Source: Syntrophobacter sp. SbD1
Lineage (GTDB): Bacteria; Desulfobacterota; Syntrophobacteria; Syntrophobacterales; Syntrophobacteraceae
Direction: 5' to 3'
DNA: 57,075 nucleotides
Assembly: GCA_900290365.1 (NCBI GenBank)
Contig: OMOE01000172.1
Coordinates: 1-57,075 of the forward strand
Below, piece after piece: positions 1 to 8,314 of the stretch (position 1 is its first letter; each line of letters begins with the position of its first letter). A model generated the notes under the pieces. The model was not told where the DNA came from and searched no databases. It was given only the letters and a program-made list of their open reading frames with translations. Position numbers and translations under genes: made by a program.

Positions 1-543
1 CTATGGAAAATGAGGCAGGCCGGCCGGGCCCGATCCGTTGGAGAACGGCTTGAAAGCGCATTTTTCATCTGGACTTCCCGCTACCTCGAAAGAAAGGGCT
101 ATCTCCATTATGAAATATCCAATTTCGCCGCCGGCCCTGAGTTCATGAGCCGTCATAACCGAAAATACTGGACCCATGTTCCCTATCTGGGCCTTGGTCC
201 TTCAGCCCACTCCCGGCTGGGCGGGCGGGCCTGTCCCGGCGGCAAAAGATGGTGGAATGTAAAGTCCATCCGGAAATACTGCCAACTGCTGGAGGAGGGA
301 AAGGCGCCGGTTGAAGGTTCGGAAGTCCTGACCGAAGAGCAGTTCGAACTCGAAAGACTCGCTCTTGGCTTTAGAACAAGCGAGGGGGTAGACATTCATG
401 CCCTGAGAAGCGGCCCCGGAACTGATAAAGCTGTAGCACAGATGCTAGAGTCAGGGCTGGTAAAGGTGAAAGGCGGTAGGTTGCGACCTACCCGCAGGGG
501 CTTTCTGGTCGCGGACAGCCTGCCCCTGATGTTCTGCGGTTAG
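1..543 (+). CDS. hemW: HemW-like radical SAM protein, C-terminal part
   Basis: The frame is open from the first base, so the N-terminal radical SAM half lies outside the window. The visible part has the HemW/HemN-type C-terminal pattern: YEISNFA near residue 40, then SRHNRKYW, then [10 protein letters not shown], followed by the winged-helix-like tail with [16 protein letters not shown]. HemW proteins are heme-binding radical SAM relatives of oxygen-independent coproporphyrinogen III oxidase and are thought to act as heme chaperones. The stop overlaps the stop of the convergent typA gene by a few bases. The catalytic CxxxCxxC cluster cannot be checked here, so HemN versus HemW is judged only from the C-terminal domain. 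Confidence 0.88.
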   Translation, partial: LWKMRQAGRARSVGERLESAFFIWTSRYLERKGYLHYEISNFAAGPEFMSRHNRKYWTHVPYLGLGPSAHSRLGGRACPGGKRWWNVKSIRKYCQLLEEGKAPVEGSEVLTEEQFELERLALGFRTSEGVDIHALRSGPGTDKAVAQMLESGLVKVKGGRLRPTRRGFLVADSLPLMFCG

Positions 544-2330
544 TGCTGCCTGTTCTTAATCTTGCGCAGGCGGAGGGACGAGGGGGTCACCTCGACCAGT
601 TCTCCATCGGCGATGTACTCCATAGCCTGTTCCAGACTGAATTGGCGTGGAGGAATCAGCCTCAGGGCCTCATCAGTGCCGGAGGCCCTGATGTTGGTCA
701 GTTTCTTTTCCTTCGTAATGTTTACCCAGATATCTTCAGCCCGCGAATTTTCTCCCACTATCATGCCCGCGTATACGGGTTCTCCGGGGCCCAGAAATAT
801 GGTCCCGCGCGGCTGCAAGTGATAAATGGCAAAGGCCACCGACTTTCCATCACGATCTGAGACCAGCACGCCGTTGGGACGGCCGGTGATATCTCCCGAG
901 TGTGACCGGTAACCCAGGAAAAGCGCGTTCAGGATCCCCGTGCCTCGCGTTTCGGTCATAAACTCGCTGCGAAAGCCGATCAACCCGCGTGAGGAAACCT
1001 CGAATTCAAGGCGTACACGCCCAAACCCGTTGTTGATCATCTTGGTCATCCTTCCGCGCCGTGAGCTGAGCATTTCGGAAGTAATTCCTATGTAGGCCTC
1101 CGGAATATCTATGGTGGCAAGTTCCACGGGTTCGTGGAGTTGCCCGTCAATTTCCTTGGTGATCACTACGGGCCGGGAAACGGAAAGCTCAAAGCCTTCC
1201 CTGCGCATTGTCTCGACAAGGACGGCCAGTTGCAGTTCTCCTCGGGCGCTTACCCGGTAAGAATCCCTGTTTTCCGCCTGTTCGACTCGAATGCTTACGT
1301 TATAGAGCAGTTCCTTGTCGAGGCGCTCTTTTATGTGACGGGAGGTCACAAATCGGCCTTCTTTTCCTGCCAGGGGAGAGGTATTGACGGTAAATACCAT
1401 CGATATGGTCGGCTCCTCAACGGTTATAACGGGCAGGGGGCGCGGGTCCAGCGGGTCGCCCAGCGTATCTCCTATAAAAATGTCGTCCAGTCCTGCGACT
1501 GCGGCGATATCGCCCGCTTCGGCAATCAGCCTGTCTACGCGCTTTAGTCCCTCATAGGTGTAGACCGCGCTAAGAGAAGCCTTACGGGAGGTGCCGTCGG
1601 CCTTGAGGAGCATGACCTCTTTGCCGTGTTCCAATTTTCCGCTGACGATTTTGCCTATCGCCACCCTTCCGACATAGTCGCTGTGGTTGAGTGTCGTGAC
1701 CAGGAACTGGAGTGGCCCTTTCGGATCGTGTGAGGGCGCGGGAATGGCTGAAAGGATGGTTTCGAACAGTGGAACCAGGTCGCGTCCCGGGACTTCCGGA
1801 TCGGTCTGCGCCACTCCCGCCTTGGCGTTGGTGTATAGCACCGGAAAGTTGAGCTGCTCTTCAGTTGCGTCCAGGTCTATAAAGAGGTCGTAGGTTTCGT
1901 CGAGGACCTCGCTTATCCGCCGATCCGGCCGATCGATTTTATTGATCACCACAACGGGAGTCAGCCCGAGCGCCAGGGCCTTGCCGAGGACGAATCGTGT
2001 CTGGGGCAGTGGTCCTTCAGTCGCGTCAACCAGCAACAGGACCCCGTCGACCATATTCAGCGTTCGCTCGACTTCGCCGCCGAAATCCGCATGCCCCGGC
2101 GTATCGACTATGTTGAGCTTTACCCCCTTGTATACAATCGCCGTGTTCTTCGCCATGATAGTGATGCCCTTTTCCCGCTCCAGATCCAGGCTGTCCATCA
2201 CCCGCTCGGCGACTTGTTCGTTGTCGCGAAAAATCCCACTCTGCCACAGCATTGCATCGACAAGGGTCGTTTTGCCGTGATCGACATGGGCTATAATTGC
2301 AAGGTTACGGATATCTTGGCGTTGCTGCAT
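540..2330 (-). CDS. typA: Ribosome-associated GTPase TypA/BipA
   Basis: A translational GTPase of 596 residues, the usual length for TypA/BipA. The P-loop AHVDHGKTT is near residue 15, the switch I end REKGITI near 50, the [14 protein letters not shown] switch II near 76, and NKID near 130. Elongation-factor domains II, III and V and the BipA C-terminal domain follow. TypA binds the ribosome and assists 50S assembly and stress or cold adaptation. An AGGAAGG ribosome-binding site stands 8 bases before the ATG. The gene converges on hemW with overlapping stop codons, leaving no room for a separate terminator. Confidence 0.97.
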   Translation of the reverse strand: MQQRQDIRNLAIIAHVDHGKTTLVDAMLWQSGIFRDNEQVAERVMDSLDLEREKGITIMAKNTAIVYKGVKLNIVDTPGHADFGGEVERTLNMVDGVLLLVDATEGPLPQTRFVLGKALALGLTPVVVINKIDRPDRRISEVLDETYDLFIDLDATEEQLNFPVLYTNAKAGVAQTDPEVPGRDLVPLFETILSAIPAPSHDPKGPLQFLVTTLNHSDYVGRVAIGKIVSGKLEHGKEVMLLKADGTSRKASLSAVYTYEGLKRVDRLIAEAGDIAAVAGLDDIFIGDTLGDPLDPRPLPVITVEEPTISMVFTVNTSPLAGKEGRFVTSRHIKERLDKELLYNVSIRVEQAENRDSYRVSARGELQLAVLVETMRREGFELSVSRPVVITKEIDGQLHEPVELATIDIPEAYIGITSEMLSSRRGRMTKMINNGFGRVRLEFEVSSRGLIGFRSEFMTETRGTGILNALFLGYRSHSGDITGRPNGVLVSDRDGKSVAFAIYHLQPRGTIFLGPGEPVYAGMIVGENSRAEDIWVNITKEKKLTNIRASGTDEALRLIPPRQFSLEQAMEYIADGELVEVTPSSLRLRKIKNRQH

Positions 2331-2500
2331 AAGTAGTACCTTCCTTGACCGCGGAGCACGAACAGAGCGCGGGAAAGATCAAATGGATAATCAAATGAGT
2401 GGAAAACTAAGTATGATGCCTTATATACCGGAAATAGTCAACCTAAATTCAGGACTGAGTGCTGAGCACTGAGTGGGAAAACACCGCAATTCAGGACTGA

Positions 2501-2627
2501 TACCAATTTGCGTTCAAGTCGGGTCATCCGGGAGGGCATAAAGCCCTCCCCTTCTACGTCATTGGCGCGTTACGCTTCGTAGAAGGGGAGGGCTTTATCC
2601 CCGCCCAATCTTGAACGCAATTTGGTA
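2501..2627. repeat. 127-bp nested inverted-repeat element (MITE/REP-like)
   Basis: The outer arms are 2501-2518 (TACCAATTTGCGTTCAAG) and 2610-2627, complementary with one mismatch. An inner perfect 21-bp inverted repeat pairs 2538-2558 with 2578-2598 across a 19-base loop. It has no coding capacity. The terminal inverted repeats and the size resemble a miniature mobile element or a REP/BIME-type palindrome; no target-site duplication was established. Confidence 0.7.
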
Positions 2628-2711
2628 TGAGGAATTGAGGGGTTTGTTTTTAATTCCTAAATTCCTAATTTCCGGTCATGAATTATTTATCATCTTGGGG
2701 AAATGAGAGAA

Positions 2712-2736
2712 CGCCGCCGTGAAAGGCGGCGCTACC
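2712..2736. repeat. GCC-rich dispersed repeat copy
   Basis: CGCCGCCGTGAAAGGCGGCG followed by CTACC matches, with a few differences, one arm of the inverted repeat at 28757-28834. It is internally palindromic (CGCCGCC/GGCGGCG) and non-coding. Confidence 0.6.
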
Positions 2737-2763
2737 ATGGGTAGCATTACGTAGCTTTTCCAC

Positions 2764-3357
2764 TCAGTCCTCAGTCCTCAGTCCTTTTTTGAGGTTTGCT
2801 ACAAGTTCCATTGAACTGCAAACTTTAAACAGAGGGTGGAGCGGGTTACGGCGATAGGTGTTCACGGTTTGGGAATGGATTTCTTCCGACCAACTGGCGG
2901 AGCAATCTTCGAGCAGGGCGGCATGGAAATCGTAGCAGAGGGCGTCCATTACGGTGGTAAGGACACAAAAATTGGTCGCAATGCCGGCTACGGCGCAGAG
3001 TGTGACCTTATCATCTTTGAGCATCCGAGCCAAGCCGGTGTCAAAAAAGGCGGAGAACCTCGGCTTTGGCAGCCACAGGTCTTGGGGCCTCATATCCAGG
3101 TCCCCGACAACTTCGGCCCCTTGGGTCCCGGCAAGTGAGTGGGGCTTCATACGGCCCGTAAAAATGAAGTCATCTTTTCCAAAAGAATCGGTTGCGAAAA
3201 CAACAGGCCAATTTTCATTTCTAAAAACGCCGATCAGGTTGTTTATCGGATCGATAATTCTTCGAGCAAACGGGGTAATGGGAAGTTTTCTGGCTTCTTC
3301 GAAATTATCCTTCACCATATCTATTATCAGGAGCGCCGGCCTGTGGCGATTGTCCAT
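2764..3357 (-). CDS. Isochorismatase-family cysteine hydrolase
   Basis: The 197-residue product has the isochorismatase-like hydrolase triad: Asp13 in LLIIDMVKDNF, Lys98 in LPKPRFSAF, and Cys131 in AGIATNFCV, with the conserved cis-peptide region just before the cysteine. The family includes nicotinamidase, N-carbamoylsarcosine amidase and other amidases; the substrate is not readable. The ATG at 3357 was chosen because AGGGA stands 8 bases upstream. A TTG 24 bases further out lies in repetitive spacer. It is the last gene of a leftward set with the crotonase and SDR genes, though the 47-bp gap could hold a promoter. Confidence 0.85.
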   Translation of the reverse strand: MDNRHRPALLIIDMVKDNFEEARKLPITPFARRIIDPINNLIGVFRNENWPVVFATDSFGKDDFIFTGRMKPHSLAGTQGAEVVGDLDMRPQDLWLPKPRFSAFFDTGLARMLKDDKVTLCAVAGIATNFCVLTTVMDALCYDFHAALLEDCSASWSEEIHSQTVNTYRRNPLHPLFKVCSSMELVANLKKGLRTED

Positions 3358-3404
3358 AGTTTTAATCCCTGAATTCCTCAATTCGCAATTGTCTCAATTC
3401 GCTT

Positions 3405-4175
3405 TTATTTATTCTTCCAGACCGGCTTGCGTTTTTCTTCAAAACTCCGTATTCCTTCCATGGTGTCTTCGGTCTTCATGAGCGAATTGAGGAAATAGTC
3501 GTTTGCTTTTTTGGCGGCTTCCCTGAATTCGCATCCTTTGGTCATCTTCACCGCACGCTTGTTCATACGAATAATCAATGGGCTGCAAGCGCTTATCTCA
3601 CCGGCAAGACCTTCAATCGCTTCACTGAATTTTTCCTCATCGACAACCTTGCTGACGAACCCCAGTTCGAGGGATTCCCGGGCGGTATACGTTTTGCCGG
3701 TGGTGCAGATTTCAATAGTCTTTGCAGTCCCTATCAGTTCAGGAAGGCGCACTACGGCATAGGGTGGGAAGAACCCCAGCTTTATTTCCGGCTGGCCGAA
3801 CCTGGCGCCTGAGGAAGCAACTACTATGTCACAGGCTATGGCGAGTTCCATGCCGCCACCAAGGCAGGCCCCTTGAACCGCCGCAATGACGGGTACCGCC
3901 AACTGGTCGATCAGCCCGAGCATGCGGTCGAAAACGGCTATCATGCCGGGCGCCATCTCCGGCTTGTGATCGCCCACTTCTACTCCGGCACACCAGCTCC
4001 TGCCCTCGGCGAGGAGCACCACGCACTTCAGTTCATCATCCGATCCCAACGTTTCGAACAGAGAAGCGAACTCATTCATCATATCCATGTTCATCACGTT
4101 GTGCTTGGGACGCGCCAGAGTGATGCGCGCCACTCCATTTGCTTTTTCAAACTTCAGATACTTGAGTTCGGACAT
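3405..4175 (-). CDS. dch: Enoyl-CoA hydratase family, cyclohexa-1,5-dienecarbonyl-CoA hydratase-like
   Basis: A crotonase-fold protein of 256 residues with both catalytic glutamates: Glu110 in CLGGGMELAIACD and Glu130 in FGQPEIKLGFFPPY. The oxyanion-hole segment WCAGVEVGDH is near residue 61. The combination CAGVEVGDH plus GQPEIKLGFFPP, in place of the usual TIPGAGG, recalls dienoyl-CoA hydratases of anaerobic benzoyl-CoA degradation (Dch/BamR). That assignment is from memory of the family, without an alignment. GGGAG precedes the ATG. It follows an SDR gene by 46 bases, which suits an acyl-CoA oxidation operon. No benzoyl-CoA reductase gene is in the window, so another cyclic or branched enoyl-CoA is possible. 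Confidence 0.75.
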   Translation of the reverse strand: MSELKYLKFEKANGVARITLARPKHNVMNMDMMNEFASLFETLGSDDELKCVVLLAEGRSWCAGVEVGDHKPEMAPGMIAVFDRMLGLIDQLAVPVIAAVQGACLGGGMELAIACDIVVASSGARFGQPEIKLGFFPPYAVVRLPELIGTAKTIEICTTGKTYTARESLELGFVSKVVDEEKFSEAIEGLAGEISACSPLIIRMNKRAVKMTKGCEFREAAKKANDYFLNSLMKTEDTMEGIRSFEEKRKPVWKNK

Positions 4176-4221
4176 GTCTGTTCTCCCGAATGGATATATT
4201 GTTTTTAATTCCTAATTGCCT

Positions 4222-4971
4222 TTAAATGTATTGCCCGCCATCGACCTTGATGACTTCACCGGTTATGTGACGCGCTTTGTCCGAAGCAAGAAATGCGACG
4301 AGGTTCGCCAGGTCCTCGGGCTGCCCCAGCCGTTTGAGGACGATATCGACCATTGCCAACTCGACGATCTTGTCCCGGCTGGCCGAATCCTTGAGCATGG
4401 CTGTCTCGATCAAACCGGGGGCCACCGCGTTTACGTTCACGCCAAAGGCCCCCAGCTCTCTTGCGATTGCTTTTGTATAGCCGATTATGCCCGCTTTGGA
4501 GGCCGAATAGTTCGATTGGCCGAATTTTCCCCGCATTCCGTTTATCGAGGTGATGTTTATTATTTTTCCATATTTTTGTTCTTTGAACAGCGGCGCCACG
4601 TGCCGGGTAAAATTGAAATAGCCCTTCAGATTCACTTCAAGGACCCTGTCCCACTGTTCTTCGCTCATTTTCCAGGATACCGCGTCCCAGTTCATTCCGG
4701 CGTTATTGACCAGTATGTCGATACGGCCGAATTCGGCGACCGCTTGCTTCACTACCTGTTCGGCTTCGGCAAACTTGGAGATGTCGCACTTTACAGCGAT
4801 GGCCCTGCGGCCCATCCCGAGGATCTCTCGAACATAGGACTGGGCCTCGTCTTCGTGTTTGCGGTATGTCAGGCACACGTCCGCGCCTTCACGGGCAAGT
4901 TCGATAGACGTTGCGGCGCCGATACCCTGCGACCCGCCTGTAACAATGGCGCTCTTTCCTTCCAGTAACAT
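4222..4971 (-). CDS. Short-chain dehydrogenase/reductase (FabG-like)
   Basis: A classical SDR of 249 residues: the TGGSQGIG nucleotide loop near residue 11, NNAG near 90, and the catalytic Ser142 (ITSING), Tyr155 and Lys159 (NYSASKAG). It ends in the family's GGQYI tail. It would interconvert a 3-hydroxyacyl and 3-oxoacyl thioester or a related alcohol/ketone pair with NAD(P). The ATG at 4971 was preferred to one 12 bases upstream because GGGGGAA lies just before it. It is the first gene of a leftward set with the dienoyl-CoA hydratase-like gene, consistent with sequential hydration and oxidation of a ring or chain acyl-CoA. Confidence 0.88.
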   Translation of the reverse strand: MLLEGKSAIVTGGSQGIGAATSIELAREGADVCLTYRKHEDEAQSYVREILGMGRRAIAVKCDISKFAEAEQVVKQAVAEFGRIDILVNNAGMNWDAVSWKMSEEQWDRVLEVNLKGYFNFTRHVAPLFKEQKYGKIINITSINGMRGKFGQSNYSASKAGIIGYTKAIARELGAFGVNVNAVAPGLIETAMLKDSASRDKIVELAMVDIVLKRLGQPEDLANLVAFLASDKARHITGEVIKVDGGQYI

Positions 4972-5083
4972 GGCTTCCCCCATGAAGTTCGCGTTTTAAA
5001 GTATTTTCCCAGGTGACTCACAAACCTACGACCGGCGACCAGATATTTCCAGATATTTTTCGCTGGCCACGAAGGCATTTGAG

Positions 5084-5115
5084 AGCTATAATACAGCTAT
5101 AATGTATTTAGTCAA
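5084..5115 (-). promoter_or_regulatory. Candidate leftward promoter with AGCTGTATTATAGCT palindrome
   Basis: On the minus strand TTGACT (5110-5115) is followed after 16 bases by TATTAT (5088-5093). The quasi-palindrome AGCTGTATTATAGCT (5084-5098) covers the -10 and would suit repressor binding. Near-identical sites lie at 16335 and 28925. It is about 110 bases upstream of the SDR start. Confidence 0.45.
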
Positions 5116-5350
5116 GATCAACTTAAAAGCAGCAAAGCGGCCGATGGAAAAAAAATTCATCAAAGAAGAAGAGCCGGTTAATGCCGAGCCCGCGGCTGAA
5201 GACGAGGCCGGGGACGCTCGCAATCAGGTTAAATTTGAGGTCTTCGGCGAGGAGATGCTCGATAAACAGGTCAAGCCCAGCGGCAACAGCGGCAGGGTTT
5301 ATCTGCCTCCAGACTGGGTAGGCTGCCGGGTTAAAGTGATAAGAATTTGA
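5102..5350 (+). CDS. DUF2080-like small protein, AbrB-type fold (copy 1)
   Basis: The 82-residue product is charged and probably disordered in its first half. The conserved C-terminal block has VKFEVFGEEML and KPSGNSGRVYLPPDWVG, ending VKVIRI. This resembles DUF2080, small proteins described as transposon-encoded mainly in archaea, whose SGxSGRVYLPxxW core looks like a swapped-hairpin AbrB/SpoVT DNA-binding domain. An in-frame ATG at 5144 (MEKKF) could be the true start, since the upstream ATG overlaps a promoter region; neither has a clear ribosome-binding site. A paralogue follows 48 bases later. No transposase is nearby. Confidence 0.7.
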   Translation: MYLVKINLKAAKRPMEKKFIKEEEPVNAEPAAEDEAGDARNQVKFEVFGEEMLDKQVKPSGNSGRVYLPPDWVGCRVKVIRI

Positions 5351-5398
5351 TAACATTTGACCTTTTCTATATTGTGATGGTACTTTTAAGATCATGCA

Positions 5399-5659
5399 AT
5401 GAATTACCTGGAAAGTTTTACTGCCGAGGCTGGTGAAAGTGCCGATGGAAAGAGATACGATTTGATTGATGAAGGTGGCCAAATAAAAGAAATGCCCGGA
5501 GCGGATAAGGTTCCCGGTGAAGCTCGCAAGACTGTGAAGTTCGAGGTCTTCGGCGAAGAGATGCTCGAAAAGATGGTCAAGCTTAGCGGCAACAGCGGCA
5601 GGATTTACCTGCCTCCGGACTGGGTGGGCCATCGGGTGAAAGTGATACGGATAGATTGA
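5399..5659 (+). CDS. DUF2080-like small protein, AbrB-type fold (copy 2)
   Basis: The 86-residue tandem paralogue of the preceding gene shares VKFEVFGEEMLEK, SGNSGRIYLPPDWVG and a VKVIRID end, while the acidic N-termini have diverged. The core is close to the AbrB-like antitoxin/regulator hairpin, so DNA binding is plausible but unproven. No recognisable toxin follows; the next gene is an acetyltransferase 33 bases on. Acetyltransferase toxins exist, but that gene looks like an ordinary GNAT protein, so a toxin-antitoxin reading is only speculative. Confidence 0.72.
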   Translation: MNYLESFTAEAGESADGKRYDLIDEGGQIKEMPGADKVPGEARKTVKFEVFGEEMLEKMVKLSGNSGRIYLPPDWVGHRVKVIRID

Positions 5660-5692
5660 AACTAAAAACTAACAACTAAAAACTGAGAGAGC

Positions 5693-6142
5693 ATGGATTC
5701 AGCCGACAAAACCTCAATAATCAGGCCGATGAGATCGGAAGATTCCGAAGCCATATCCTGGATCTACAGCGGGATTACGAAAAAGCCGGTTGAGGCCGAT
5801 TTCGCCAGTGTGGTTCAGGAGCATGTCCAGGGCAAGGATTCCGCTTGTTTTGTAGCGGAATTGGACGGCAAGGTTGTCGGATTCATGATCAGTTATATTT
5901 TGACCTTGGGCTTCGGAATTGAAAAAAGCGGCTGGATCGCAACCATGGGCGTAGACCCAAGGCATATGGGACAGGGCATCGGTGCACGTTTGGCCGCGGA
6001 AATCTTCAAATTCTATGAAACCCAGGGGATCACCCGCGTCTATACCTCCGTCAGGTGGGATTCCACCGATGTGCTCTCGTTTTTCAGGTCGCTTGATTTC
6101 GAAAGAAGCGATTTTATAAACCTGACAAAGACGCTGGGGTAG
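5693..6142 (+). CDS. GNAT family N-acetyltransferase
   Basis: The 149-residue protein has the GNAT fold: the N-terminal beta strand with IIRPMRSEDSEAI, then motif A IATMGVDPRHMGQGIGARL near residues 82-100, where QxxGxG/A-type backbone contacts bind acetyl-CoA pyrophosphate. The C-terminal FFRSLDFERSDF resembles the RimI-type end. The acceptor is unknown. The ribosome-binding site is weak (GAGAG). It lies between the DUF2080-like pair and a convergent MarR gene. Confidence 0.85.
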   Translation: MDSADKTSIIRPMRSEDSEAISWIYSGITKKPVEADFASVVQEHVQGKDSACFVAELDGKVVGFMISYILTLGFGIEKSGWIATMGVDPRHMGQGIGARLAAEIFKFYETQGITRVYTSVRWDSTDVLSFFRSLDFERSDFINLTKTLG

Positions 6143-6203
6143 TTCACAAAGCTCCCAATTTCACCTGTCCGCCATTTCCGACGGACTACTTCGAGTCGAC
6201 CGG

Positions 6204-6653
6204 TTATTCGCTGTGGAGAATGCCCCGCAGAATCTTCAGCATCTCCGATTTTTCTTCATTCGAGTAGCTTTTTAGATATCTTCTCAATCCCTGCTCTTGT
6301 TCGTTTGCAACACTGATCAAAAATTGCTTTCCCTTTTCGGTGATCCCCAGCCATTTTAAGCGCTCGTCGTTTGCGTCGGTCGATCTGACAATACAACCCA
6401 TTTTTTCAAGTCTTTTGGTGATGCCGGTCATGTTCGCGCCGGAAACCAGCATTATTTGATTCACATCCTTTATAGTATTGCGCCCGTCTTTGGAGGCATC
6501 CAGGACCCGGAGCACATTGTACTGCGGGAATGAAAACCCGTAGCTCTTGAGTATGGCGGATTGTTCCTTCTTGAACCGCTCGGCAACCCTCACTATCGCC
6601 ATCATCACGCGCTCATCGATGCTCATATCGCTTTTGTAACCGTTACGGGACAT
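6204..6653 (-). CDS. MarR family transcriptional regulator
   Basis: A 149-residue winged-helix protein of the MarR family. The recognition region is MLVSGANMTGITKRLEKMG (about residues 68-86), followed by the wing DANDERLKWLGITEKGKQ. MarR proteins are dimers that usually repress their own gene and a divergent one, and release DNA on binding an aromatic or acyl ligand. It is divergent from the FAD-oxidase cluster, and the 190-base spacer has two back-to-back promoters sharing one palindromic site. The same site recurs at the hbd promoter near 20.9 kb. AAGGAAGG precedes the ATG. Confidence 0.92.
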   Translation of the reverse strand: MSRNGYKSDMSIDERVMMAIVRVAERFKKEQSAILKSYGFSFPQYNVLRVLDASKDGRNTIKDVNQIMLVSGANMTGITKRLEKMGCIVRSTDANDERLKWLGITEKGKQFLISVANEQEQGLRRYLKSYSNEEKSEMLKILRGILHSE

Positions 6654-6712
6654 AATGATGCAAACCTTCCTTTCACCTCACATAAATTTTTCCCAAACCC
6701 CCGAAAGAATTA

Positions 6713-6748
6713 TTGACAATTATAATTGATTAACGTATTAACTGTCAA
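6713..6748. promoter_or_regulatory. Overlapping divergent promoters with MarR-type operator
   Basis: Rightward: TTGACA (6713-6718), 17-base spacer, TATTAA (6736-6741). Leftward: TTGACA on the minus strand (6743-6748), 18-base spacer, TATAAT (6719-6724). The shared centre ATTGATTAACGTATTAA (6725-6741) is the probable operator and overlaps both promoters, so one bound dimer could shut off both the marR gene and the oxidase cluster. Confidence 0.7.
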
Positions 6749-6844
6749 CACATTAGTGATTAATACCTTAGTTTTCCGCCGGCACCCTCATCCCGGCCCT
6801 CTCCCCCGAGGGGAAGCAGAGGCATTAAAAAACGGAGGTTCATT

Positions 6845-8302
6845 GTGGATCTAAAAGAAAAATTGTCCGAACTGGTCGGAAGTGACGCTTTCCTGGACGA
6901 TCCTGCTTCATTGCAGAATTATGCCACAGATTACAGCTACACTCCCCGAGGGGCGCCCGGTTGCGTTGTGAAGCCGGCGAACTCGGAGGAGGTCTCCAAG
7001 GTCATAGGGGTATGCAACCAAAACGCCATTCCGGTCGTGCCATGCAGTTCCAAGGTTCATTTCTATGGCGCCACGATCCCGAAAGAGGGAGGCGTGGTGC
7101 TCGATATGTCGAGAATGGACAGGATTCTGGAAATCGATCCCGACAACAGGCGGGTGAGGTTCGAGGCGGGGGTCACATGGGATAAGCTGACCAAGGCCCT
7201 TGAAAAGGAAGGCTTCCGGGTCATTATGCCCCTGACGCCGCCTGCAGAGCGATCGGTACTCACCGATTTTTTGGAGCGCGAAGAGCCTACGAACCAGGTT
7301 TATGACTACGGCGAACCTCTCCAGGGCATGGAGGTTGTCTGGCCAACGGGTGAGATTTTCAGGATGGGTTCGGCCAGCGTGGAAGGCTATCCCGACTCCC
7401 CGTCCAAAGGGGGTAATCCTTCCGGCCCGGGACTTGATTTTTACCGATTCTTTCAGTGCGCTCAGGGCACCATGGGCGTGGTAACCTGGACGAACCTCAA
7501 GATCGAATCCATCCCGAAGATGGATAAGATCCTGTTTGCACCAATTGTCGATCTCGATTATGCGATCAACTTCCTCTACCGCATCCTGCCGCGCAGGATC
7601 GGCCAGGAGGTGCTGCTGCTAAACAATGTGGACCTGGCCGCGATCCTTGCTCAGGATTGGCCGGCTGATTTCGAAAAGCTAAAGGCAACGCTGCCGCCAT
7701 GGACCCTCATCCTGGTGATCAGCGGTCTTTTGAGGCGTCCTGAAGAAAAAATCGCTTATGAAGAAAATTTTCTGGCGCAGGTAATTAAAAATGAGTTTTC
7801 CGATCTGCGGCTCGATGAGAATCTGCCCGGGTTCCCAGGCCTTAGGAACAAGCTCCTGCCTATTCTTAGAAAGCCATGGCCTGCGGACGTGCCCCACTGG
7901 AAAAACCGGGTCAAAGGGGCGTGCCAGAGTCTTTTCTTCCACACCCGGCCGGTCAAAGCACAGCAGTTTGTGACCCGAATCCGGGAAATCGCCGTAAACC
8001 ACGGCTATCCTTTAAGCGACATAGGCATGTATATTCAGCCGATCGAACACAACCGCGCATGCAGACCCGAGTTCACTTTCTTCTACGATCCCGGAAACGA
8101 AGGCGAAAAGTCGGCCGTTCGCGCCCTTTACAAAGATGCCGCGAAGCTTCTGCTAAATGAAGGGGCCGTATTCACCAGGCCTTACGGCGACCTGGCGCCC
8201 ATCGTTTACGAGCGGGCCGCCTCTTATGCCGCTGCCCTGAAGCGCCTGAAGAAAGTATTCGATCCGAACAACATTATGAATCCTTCGAACCTGTGTTTCT
8301 AA
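6845..8302 (+). CDS. FAD-binding oxidoreductase (GlcD/PCMH type)
   Basis: The 485-residue protein has the PCMH-type FAD-binding fold: GCVVKPANSEEVSKVIGVC near residue 40, a long cofactor-binding segment to about 210, and a C-terminal domain ending FDPNNIMNPSNLCF, as in glycolate oxidase GlcD and related 2-hydroxyacid dehydrogenases. The start is GTG with GGAGGT 7 bases upstream. It lies 12 bases ahead of a CCG-domain iron-sulfur gene, the usual partner that passes electrons from such flavoproteins to a carrier. The substrate is unknown; it probably oxidises a hydroxy or alcohol group. The GG loop typical of the family is replaced by PCSSKVHFYGAT. Confidence 0.85.
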   Translation: MDLKEKLSELVGSDAFLDDPASLQNYATDYSYTPRGAPGCVVKPANSEEVSKVIGVCNQNAIPVVPCSSKVHFYGATIPKEGGVVLDMSRMDRILEIDPDNRRVRFEAGVTWDKLTKALEKEGFRVIMPLTPPAERSVLTDFLEREEPTNQVYDYGEPLQGMEVVWPTGEIFRMGSASVEGYPDSPSKGGNPSGPGLDFYRFFQCAQGTMGVVTWTNLKIESIPKMDKILFAPIVDLDYAINFLYRILPRRIGQEVLLLNNVDLAAILAQDWPADFEKLKATLPPWTLILVISGLLRRPEEKIAYEENFLAQVIKNEFSDLRLDENLPGFPGLRNKLLPILRKPWPADVPHWKNRVKGACQSLFFHTRPVKAQQFVTRIREIAVNHGYPLSDIGMYIQPIEHNRACRPEFTFFYDPGNEGEKSAVRALYKDAAKLLLNEGAVFTRPYGDLAPIVYERAASYAAALKRLKKVFDPNNIMNPSNLCF

Positions 8303-8314
8303 GGGGGTGATAAA

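Larger units (their letters stand above)
2331..2763. other. Intergenic region rich in palindromic repeats
   Basis: No gene is visible between the divergent-side start of typA and the end of the hydrolase operon. It holds a nested inverted-repeat element (listed separately), a GCC-rich repeat copy at 2712-2736, and runs of ctgagt/aattcct-type spacer repeats that recur elsewhere, for example near 48110 and 34320. The typA promoter should lie at its left end, but no clear -35/-10 pair stands out. Confidence 0.6.

Noticed and set aside
5399..6142. DUF2080-like protein plus GNAT gene as a toxin-antitoxin pair
   Set aside because: The acetyltransferase has ordinary GNAT features and nothing specific to tRNA-acetylating toxins; the link is only adjacency.
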